NCBI GenBank assembly: GCA_964017125.1
Contig: OZ024902.1
Coordinates: 103,276,307-103,340,306, forward strand
Direction: 5' to 3'
Length of the DNA stretch: 64,000 nucleotides
From: Flabesymbios commensalis
Lineage: Eukaryota; Annelida; Polychaeta; Terebellida; Flabelligeridae
Position 1 is the first letter of the stretch. Each line of letters opens with the position of its first letter. The translations under genes were made by a program, and so were the position numbers. The notes beneath the pieces are model-generated. The model was not told the origin of the DNA. It saw nothing but the letters and a program-made list of their open reading frames with translations, and did no database searches. Positions 56,437 through 64,000 of the stretch are shown here, one piece after another.

Positions 56437-56576
56437 TCGAGTCTCAAGCGATCAATATGGGTTTATTTCTGAATTTGCATTGGTGTTACGTCATAGATAA
56501 AGGGTGCTTCACCCCAACCATCTATCAATTTTTGGACAAGAGCCGATCCATCTTGCTGCAACGCGATCCAAAACTG
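56437..56576 (+). CDS. Possible internal coding exon, unknown product
   Basis: The acceptor CTTTATTTTCACAG ends at 56436 and the donor AAACTG|GTGAGA begins at 56577. The 140-base interval is open in one frame, entering with two bases and leaving in phase 0: ESQAINMGLFLNLHWCYVID, then KGCFTPTIYQFLDKSRSILL and QRDPKL. The frame stays open past the donor. No family recognised. Both splice sites are good, but flanking exons were not found. Confidence 0.33.
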
Positions 56577-57112
56577 GTGAGATTTCCATTGGAAATACAT
56601 GTAAATCTGGGCGCATCGGTCGAATTGTTAGCATACACACAAGAAAAAACTATATTATCTAGAAATGTGAAAAATTGATTCTTGCGAAACACAACACTCA
56701 TGGTACATTTAGCTGAGCCGTGCTGGGTCATCTCCTTCAACTTTATTTATCTTTTGTGATTTTAATGCGAAACAGCGAATGCATATCAAAAACATAAAAC
56801 TAATTTCAAACGTTGAAAAAATAGCACAAAAATGTAAATTAATCAAGGTGAGAAGAATGAATGAAAACTCAGCATCCTTTGGATGTCAAATGCTTTTGAT
56901 CAATGATAGCAATGATACTGGTACCCGGAAGAATTTTTTGTGGGTAATAATTCCCCGTGGAGACATCAATGATGATTTACCACACATCTGAGAAAGCAAT
57001 TGCTCCCATTGCCGGGTCAGGAGCATTTATAGATTCAATCAGCACAGTCGTGATTCTCTTATAACATGCCAGCCATTCAGCCTGAAACCGGCCATGTTTT
57101 TCATCGCTGTTC
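56577..57112. other. No feature seen
   Basis: AT-rich; nothing further recognised. Confidence 0.35.
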
Positions 57113-57190
57113 GTGCAAACACCAAATATTGACCTGACGTTGGCTCAGATTGTAGACCACTGTCTCGGACGTTGGTCATTAACAATCCAC
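57113..57190. mobile_element. Family P copy, decayed
   Basis: GTGCAAACACCAAATATTGA, CCTGACGTTGGCTCAG and a CTCGGACGTTGG centre with no clear right terminus. Confidence 0.5.
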
Positions 57191-57424
57191 TGTTAGGCTA
57201 TGTCATTTATGTAAATTTAAAACTACACTATTTTATGTATATCTGTACTATTTTTACAAAATTAATCTAACTTGTGTAATATCAGTTTTGATAAGTGCGT
57301 TATTTTGTGTGACGGCCTTAGAATATTCAGCCTTCTAAATCCGTTGATCAGTTATATAAATAGATGAATGTTTATACGATATGTTTTGCATGGCAAACAG
57401 GGAGCTAATTTATTCGGAATCATG

Positions 57425-57651
57425 TTAACCCTTTGCCTGCTAATCACGACAACAGTCGTTTTAAATGTTGTATTACCGATTAAATCACTGTTGCTGGGAA
57501 TAAAATCACTGTAAACATTACATTTGTAGATGTTTGGTCTCATATTAAACAAATATGAGTAATTTTCAGCCGCTTGAGGTTGTGGATCGCGGTAGCGAGA
57601 CACAACCCTAAGTGGTTGAAAATTTAAATAAATTAACAGGACAAGGGTTAC
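57425..57651. mobile_element. Family B element
   Basis: TTAA-CCCTTTGCCTGCTAAT at the left and ATTAACAGGACAAGGG-TTAC at the right. Dyad CCGCTTGAGGTTGTGGATCG with CGAGACACAACCCTAAGTGG. Left end resembles published piggyBac termini in beginning CCCTTTG. Confidence 0.8.
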
Positions 57652-58611
57652 CCATTTCACTGTTTTCGTCCAGCTAATTTATAGAGTAGTTCATCGGATA
57701 CTCAAAGTAGTTATTTCCTCACTATCTGTATTGCCCTGAAATATAGCTAAATGAAAAAAAAACTGTATTTCTTCCTTTTTTACCATGTCTATGAAATGCT
57801 AGAAATACCAGTTTTGCATACTGGCCCAGGTTATCAGGTTATCTCAGCGCTATCAGTTTCGTTGTTAGATACACTGGTTGTGTTGTAAGCAGGATTGATC
57901 CGATGATTTTTATTCAATGTTCAGAAATTAGCGCACGTGTTCAACCTACAAGCTCACGCTACAAGATTGCCAGGGGAGTTTAAAAATAACGGATCAGATT
58001 CAAAATAGCCGCCGTTCCAATAAATGTGTGTATTTTTTCTTGTTAAATTTGTTATGTTACTCTTATCGCCTGCTTTTCACATCAGAAATACGGTGCTGCT
58101 CTATAATGCTAATACCACTATGTAATGTGAGAACACATTTCTAGTATAGTTCGTAATATACGTTGCTAATAATTATGCATGAATAATGTGAAAATACATT
58201 ATTTAAGGAAAGTATAAGATACGGTATCTACTATTTTTAAACGTTCTGTTTAATATATTAGGTTAGATAAAACTTTCTGTTGTCAACTGCCAGAACTACC
58301 ACCTGGTGGGACAACCTTACACCTTTGAACACCAACTTAATCTCGCTACCGCGACTCATAACTACAAGTCGATGACAAACACTAGTGGAAGACATTATTC
58401 ACCTTTCAATACAGTATGTCATTCCCTGGAATAAAGAATATATAAAACGGTTTTATATATTCTTAATAGAATTTAAGATACGTTCCGTATAGTTTTATGG
58501 TTATTTAAAGGTTGAATGATGTCTTAGAAAACGACAAGAGTCGCAATTAAGAGTCGGTTAAAATAATGCTTGGGGCATTCCTTGGCAGAATCCAAATTTC
58601 ATGTGGATTGG
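57652..58611. other. No gene recognised; one B core remnant
   Basis: At 58325-58370 AACTTAATCTCGCTACCGCG and ACTCATAACTACAAG are the worn centre of a family B element. Otherwise AT-rich and empty. Confidence 0.4.
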
Positions 58612-58853
58612 TTATAGAATGGAGTGTGAGTTTGCAGCAGTAATCTCATTGAGCTGCCTCTTTCTAAACGTGACCCACATGTGATCTGTTTGGTGCGGGG
58701 TTTTCTGGAGACCCTGCTTCACCTCCTGTAGATCACTTTGCTGAGGGCTCCACATGCTCCTCAAGACACAGACAGTCACATCTGACAGCTGAAGATGTAT
58801 TGTGGCAGATTGATTCTGGATGACGAATGAACTGCCGCCTGCGTCATTGCCTT
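58612..58853 (-). CDS. Possible 3'-terminal coding exon, unknown product
   Basis: On the minus strand a pyrimidine tract (CCTTTCTCTATACTCTTTTC) precedes the first AG at GGCTGAAG. The frame then reads NDAGGSSFVIQNQSATIHLQ, LSDVTVCVLRSMWSPQQSDL, QEVKQGLQKTPHQTDHMWVT and FRKRQLNEITAANSHSIL to TAA at 58612-58614. It is one of the GC-richest stretches of this part and its composition is protein-like. The open frame starts further up, with an ATG at 58992. No family recognised. Confidence 0.35.
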
Positions 58854-59257
58854 CAGCCAAAAATTTCCATTGTTTTACGTGGAATATGTACATGTAGTTT
58901 AACAAAGAAAAGAGTATAGAGAAAGGCCAAATTTGATTTACCTGCGTGCAATACATATTTCTAAAATTGGAAAAATTATGGTCAGTTTTCAAAACGAGAA
59001 GCTATTATTTGGTTGCTTTCAATGTATCGTACAATATAATTGTTTCTGTTTCCACTCCATGATATTTTATTTGGCATTTTATTTGTAAGTAAGCATCCAG
59101 TTTTCAGTTTTAATTAATCCGATACCTCTCTATGCGTCTTAATGTCATGGCACTGTGAACTCTCTGGTATTCTGTTATTATTAATTTGAATCTGAAACAT
59201 ACTGGCCACAGCTAATCAAATAAGATATGACCTGTTTTCAGGTGCAAACTAATTTTT
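58854..59257. other. No feature seen
   Basis: AT-rich; nothing recognised apart from the pyrimidine tract mentioned for the neighbouring candidate exon. Confidence 0.35.
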
Positions 59258-59565
59258 GTCGCCGGTCCACGAAGTAGGGCTAGGGATATTGTCGTCTGCA
59301 TTTCTGGCTGTCCGGCCATGCATCCGTGTTTTTCGTTTCCAGACGATATCTCTTTACGAAAATTTTAGCCGGATTGTTTTCATATTGCATACAGACCTTA
59401 TGGGGTGAAGATGTGCCTTTTGGGAGTTACGACCTTTGACCTGATTTTTTACCGTCGATTTTGAGGCTATTATACATAAATTGACTTTGACCTAATATGA
59501 CCTTTGACCTGATTTTTAACCTTTGACTTTAAGGCCATTCTTGACTTTAATTAATGGCGGGGTAT
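59258..59565. mobile_element. Family T element, short copy
   Basis: Head TCGCCGGTCCACGAAGTAGG with GGGATATTGTCGTC, then TTTCCAGACGATATCTC, AAGATGTGCCTTTTGGGAG and three TTTGACC-type tails, ending TTGACTTTAATTAATGGCGG as at 18990-19010. Confidence 0.7.
59498..59510 (-). promoter_or_regulatory. Perfect DR1-type nuclear receptor motif inside family T
   Basis: TGACCTTTGACCT, the same 13-mer as at 18770 in another copy of the family; a one-mismatch version lies at 59430. Confidence 0.45.
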
Positions 59566-60223
59566 GTAATCTTTATGTAAGTAGTATGTAATCTTTATGT
59601 AAATAATACGTTGTAGACAGATTTAGTCCAAGGGCACTCTGATTTATTAATTTTTATTTATTTATTGGGGAATAATACTACAATTAATCAATATCACAAT
59701 CTTTGATTTGATACATTTGTACATGTACTTTGTTTACAGTGAAATAAACGTCTGGGATTGTTGGCGTGTGTGTTCATTAAATCAAGTTCACACAAGACAA
59801 CAGGCCAATGCTGGTTCAATGGCAAACCAAATATGTACTGTTGGCCAGCCGTTCAACCAATATTACGCCTTGCTCTTGCTGCCTGGGTGCCATACGCAAA
59901 ATGCTGAGCTTACATCTGTGACGTTGGTACAGTACTGTGTGAATGTTAGGTGTCTTTCAGGCAGTGTTTTGTCCTGTCCCGCCAATACTTGCCTGCACGT
60001 GTTTGTTCTGTTGACAGCACGGTCTGAGCCAGGGGCTTTCCTTACGCTTGACTGCGGCTAAAAATGGGCGTCATTGTGAAGGTGGACCGCTCACAGCATC
60101 CCCAGCAAGTAGCACTAATTGGAATTTCTTTGATAATCAAGGGTGATATAGAGAGAAGAGAGCTGACGGCTGGACTGGCCGCATCGATCCTGTCGCGTGT
60201 CCTCCCACCGGTATCAAGTCACA
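59566..60223. other. No gene recognised; one decayed P copy
   Basis: At 59796-59868 CAGGCCAATGCTGGTTCAAT and GTTGGCCAGCCGTTCAACCA are a worn P copy. The remainder becomes GC-richer towards 60000-60220 without a recognisable frame. Confidence 0.4.
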
Positions 60224-60322
60224 TCAAACACGAGACGCACCGTACCCGTGCTGGTCCAAGGCTGGGCCACCGTCGTGGACGGCGGCCCAGCCTTGGACCA
60301 GCACGGATTCAACATTGCTTGG
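60224..60322. mobile_element. Family P palindrome, GC-rich variant
   Basis: Core 60246-60305 is a nearly perfect palindrome: CCGTGCTGGTCCAAGGCTGG with GACGGCGGCCCAGCCTTGGA and a GTC-GTG-GAC turn. The arm sequence (CCAAGGCTGGGCC) is unlike other copies but identical in both arms. CATCAAACACGAGACG at the left is the family terminus; the right terminus is lost. Confidence 0.8.
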
Positions 60323-61482
60323 CAACCACAGCCAATGTATGTGGCCTCTGTCCACAATTTTCTATGGAGTTTCTTTTTTTTTGCTCAGCACAACAGAACA
60401 ATCTGCCACATGAATAATTCAATTTTCAACCTTTTTTGCTGTCTACCCTATTTACTAGGTATTCGTCGACTCTTTATTTGGGAGAAAGAAAAAACCGACT
60501 GTTGGTCGTGCAGTATCTGCAATATTGGCAAAATATGTCCTTCCCCATTACTGTGATAACTTTTATATGATGAAGCGGTTTAAATATCTCAATCGATAGT
60601 TGTGTTATTTTGTATTGCACAAGAATTTGAATAATATTTTAACTAGAGCATGCTTGAAATAAAGTATGATATACTTTTACCTATTTATTAAGGTGGGTCC
60701 AAACTGCTATTTATGGATTACACTCATTAGAAATAAAATATGCAACACTACTTGATACATGTATGATCGTGTTCGTGATGTAAATGTTATTATTGGAGCT
60801 AAGTATACCGGCAAACGATGTCACTGTGAGCATGAATAGAACATGCTGGGATAATCGACTGCCTGTAGCGATTTTCAGGAGCAACATGTTAACTTCTATT
60901 GTTATATTCTCATCGACCCGTGCTATCTGCAAAGAAATCCACATAAACTATGAGTAGAGACGAATCGGAAGGTCAACAATAGTGGACGGTGCAGTTTCCA
61001 GTGGTCAATTATTTTCACCTGTAACCTTTTCGCTCCCGCGGTATACTTGTAGTAATTGTTAATAGTATATGCACAAATATCACGTCTGATGTTTATAGAG
61101 TTTTGTCACGAGTTTAATAATTGTATTAAAGTCTTCGTAATAAAAAATATACCACAGCATGGTCAAGTATTGTCATAACCTGAAGTAAAGATGGATATTC
61201 TCTCCGGCTATCATAATAATCTCATCAATATCCAAGATGACTATTGTGCTGTGGTCAATCATATGGTAATAATCTGATCATATAGCATTGACCGTATAAT
61301 ATAATCCTCAAATTCACCGTCATATGTCACATGAATACAGTGACCGTGGTCCATTTGATTTACAGATTGAATAGAGTAACACATGCTGGTTCATTGTATT
61401 ACATAGGCGGAGTCTGTTTATACATTGACATTTTAATCTAGATCACATTTCAGTTAATATATAGCAGTTGATATATAGCATC
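60323..61482. other. No gene recognised
   Basis: AT-rich unique DNA; nothing recognised. Confidence 0.35.
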
Positions 61483-61549
61483 TACTTCGAAAGCGTTTGT
61501 GGAAGACCAGTGCATTATGCACTGGTCTTTCACAAACGCATTCGAAGTA
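61483..61549. mobile_element. Palindromic MITE-like sequence, single copy
   Basis: TACTTCGAAAGCGTTTGTGG, AAGACCAGTGCAT and complement, arms about 33 bp with two mismatches around the centre GCATTATGC. No relative in the window. Confidence 0.8.
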
Positions 61550-62436
61550 CATGTGTATGTGAAGAACCCGCATTATATCATGGGGTACCAAGACATCCAT
61601 CGTGGATTGTGTTTACTCCAGTAAAATCCGTAGTAAATGTGTGATTGATCTGAAAATGTGGTGGATGAGATAAATGAGGTCTATAAGCCTGCCTATCTGT
61701 GGTGTGCGGCAGGAGGCGGATATTCCCAGAGAGTTTACCCATTGATCTGATATGATGCCACAGGCTCTGCCCATATTGAACCACTGACCTTCGTTATGCA
61801 TATTAGAACAGCTCATAAATAAAGGACTGGTTTCTCAGCTAACACGCCCCTCGTCTTCCAGGAGACAATACTCAGTCAAACACATCAGCAGTGTTTATGG
61901 TGAAACAAAGACAAACGTTTAATTTGATTTTGTGAGTCATTTTACTGCACCCTTTTGATGTATACTATATTTTCGCATTTATGCATGATTGAAGCATGAA
62001 ATCTAAATTTATTCGTATTGAAACACTGTCTCTCTTTTTCCGTTTAATGAGATGCAAACGCATGATGATATGTAGTCTTCCTGTCTTCATGGTTTCCCTT
62101 TTATTTTTATATAAACGTACTTCATTTGAATATTTCATTGCATTTCCCTTATTGCTAGACCACAAACAAAAATAAAATATTCTCACTGATTTTTATATTA
62201 TTTTCAAAACTATAATGCTATAATGATTTAAGTAGAAAATCATGTGAGCATTGCACATTAAGTGTGCGGTTGTGTAGTTTGTTGGGATGCAGCGCATACA
62301 TTGTGATACAATATGTTAACAGAGAATGTCAACAGTATTTTGTATTAACAAGCTTTCATCTCACTGCTTCAGGGTGCATAATGAATCAAGCATCAATTTG
62401 CAATGCCTCCTGGCACACACACCCTTCTAATACGAA
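61550..62436. other. No feature seen
   Basis: AT-rich; nothing recognised. Confidence 0.35.
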
Positions 62437-62504
62437 ACATTAGTCCACCATTGACGACACTGGGCGAGCATTGTGCGAATGCTGGTCCAGTGACTCGTGC
62501 TATT
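62437..62504. mobile_element. Family P copy, decayed
   Basis: ACGACACTGGGCGAGCATTG, GCGAATGCTGGTCCAGTGAC and TCGTGCTATTTG: right-arm remnant. Confidence 0.45.
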
Positions 62505-63241
62505 TGAAGGGTTTCTCTTTTGATGTGACTGCTCTTCCGTTTGCACCAGAATACTTCTGTGTTCCTCTCGTTTATACGATGTGTGTATTTGCACGAATTG
62601 TTGAGCATCATCATATCGCATCAATGATTTAAGGTCGAAAAGCTATGAGAAGAGGCCGGCTGTCGATGGTTGAGAACGGGACACGCTAAAATGAGAGGTT
62701 TGATGGATGACATTTCTGAACATCAGTTTCTGGTGGCCTTACTTGACAATTTCTCTTAAACATGCAAGTGATTTCAATAACGACAATTACTAGTCGATTT
62801 GTTTAAATATTTGTTTTAATGTTCCGTGCTCAGACTGTTGTATTCCTCGTGTGAGACCCAATATAAGAGTAAGGTGTTTTGTCCACCGTATGGGCCGTTT
62901 TGCATGTTTAGTGACGGGTCCTTGACGTTATGGATCATGTAGATCGTTGAAGCCACACGTAGGGCTAGCTTTCACAGCTGAATACCAACCCCTGGACGCT
63001 GCTCTTCATATAGGCAGATATAACAGCCTACACATTAGAAAACAACATAAATGCTCAGGATGATTTGGTATTTTTTGCTCATAATTTTTGGAACTGGTGA
63101 TTGATATAATTAGTGTTATAAAAAGGCAAGGCTATGAGTGTCGATGTTTAGTCTTATTTAAAAAACGATGATGTGAACTGCGGTGAACATCAGGTTCGAT
63201 TTGAAGTGACCTCCACTGGACACCATACCAGGAGATGTAGT
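62505..63241. other. No feature seen
   Basis: Unique DNA; nothing recognised. Confidence 0.35.
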
Positions 63242-63350
63242 CCCAGCAAACAAGCGACATAGAACCTATGTTGTTTTAATGTTGGGTCACCGTCTGCGAC
63301 GCTGGCCCAACATTAAAACAACATAGGTTCAATGTCGCTTGTTTGCTGGT
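63242..63350. mobile_element. Family P palindrome, near-perfect, CAAGCGACAT variant
   Basis: CCCAGCAAACAAGCGACATA at the left and GTCGCTTGTTTGCTGG at the right. Both termini carry AAGCGAC where most copies have ACGAGAC, so the change is present in both arms. Inner arms ACCTATGTTGTTTTAATG and complement, turn GTC-TGC-GAC. A further worn P core lies at 63413-63475. Confidence 0.9.
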
Positions 63351-63475
63351 GTGTGAGGATTTAGCTGGATTACTAGGGATCAGGGATTGATGATTCACGG
63401 ATATCCCAGCCCACATGACGTTGGATTAACGTTGAGCTAATATCAGGGTCGTTCGACGAGCATTTAAACGTTGTT

Positions 63476-64000
63476 ACGACACTCCCGATCTGGATGTCCA
63501 TGCTGAGCACCAGCTAAACCTGTTATAATAACACTTATTACCCAACTGTATTTACCAATCATAGTTCAGTTTGATACCGTGCATGGTTTACTGCAAAACG
63601 TTCATGTAACTTTTGTCATGCAAGCTACATGTATTTAGTATACATCTATTTGTTATCGAGATAATCAAGTGGAAAGTTAAAATAATTGTCATGATAAAAA
63701 ACGTTCCTCAGTATGTTCTACATGATATTTGTCTTTACGGCTCCATTGTTGTATGTTGACATTCAGGGATATTTTTATAGCTATGTGCAAGGGTGCCGGG
63801 AAGATCATTGTAAATTGAAAAGTACTTATCTAGCACTATATCCAAAGCGGCAGAAAGGTGCCTTGATTCCCAAGGGGGCCATACGTTACACTTAATGACA
63901 GAACAGTAGAATTGTTGAATGCTCTATGGACGGATATATGTCAGAGTTGAATGGCTGTAATATATTATGGCAGTCTAGTTAATCTGATTGTTCCATGACA
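63476..64000. other. No feature seen
   Basis: AT-rich; nothing recognised. Confidence 0.35.

Noticed and set aside
60064-60417. 117-codon arginine-rich open frame
   Set aside because: Most of it is the GC-rich P palindrome and its flanks.
1-64000. tRNA, rRNA, operon-type gene clusters, LTR elements
   Set aside because: None seen on either strand; no long terminal direct repeats, no cloverleaf-like GGTTCGAATCC context and no conserved rRNA blocks.

Overview
The window reads as nuclear DNA of an animal, most likely a marine invertebrate and perhaps a mollusc. It is AT-rich, no reading frame exceeds about 200 codons, there is no operon structure, and it is packed with short non-autonomous DNA transposons, fold-back palindromes and internally tandem elements. 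The organism call is inference from repeat style; nothing in the window is diagnostic. No complete gene, tRNA or rRNA is recognisable. It is best read as intergenic and/or long-intron DNA.

Coding or host signal is sparse. Six segments look like possible exons because an open frame or GC-richer patch meets plausible splice sites: 3886-3992 (+), 9567-9726 (-), 16090-16294 (+), 39610-39772 (-), 56437-56576 (+) and 58612-58853 (-). A signal-peptide-like 88-residue frame lies at 33321-33587 and a TATA-plus-donor arrangement at 54228-54287. None matches a family I can name. The one confident protein match is the C-terminal tail of a LINE reverse transcriptase at 31275-31442 (-).

Repeat families recur and define the layout. 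(1) Family P: about 30 fold-back palindromes of about 100-110 bp, ends (T)CCCAGCAAACACGA, dense from 30 to 63 kb, some flanked by TA. (2) Family B: about 240 bp elements flanked by TTAA with CCCTT ends and an internal dyad near GTCTCGCTACCGCGA, piggyBac-like by termini. (3) Family C: about 240 bp TTAA elements with an AGACGTC dyad. (4) Family T: elements with GC-rich inverted ends and internal tandem units of about 144-173 bp at 12.6, 18.4, 27.6, 34.0-36.7, 47.9 and 59.3 kb. (5) An unclassified repeat, G, at 1.2-2.7 and 6.9 kb. Several insertions are nested and can be ordered in time: a 1149-bp TTAA element with 18-bp inverted ends inside a B copy at 37.5-38.8 kb, itself carrying a P copy; a C copy inside a B copy at 47.0-47.5 kb; a CAGGG-ended element inside G at 1.8-2.0 kb; and a hammerhead-like fragment inside a T copy at 48.0-48.2 kb.

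The least explained structure is a pair of domains in which a short motif recurs in otherwise unique AT-rich DNA. At 11.06-14.67 kb the motif is TGTCCTCTCCAGGACA, with GTTAAA close upstream of every full copy. At 24.98-27.18 kb it is GTAACCCTACGAATGC, in both orientations at intervals mostly near 180 or 360 bp. These, with the arm-matched divergence of the P palindromes, are the observations I would follow first.
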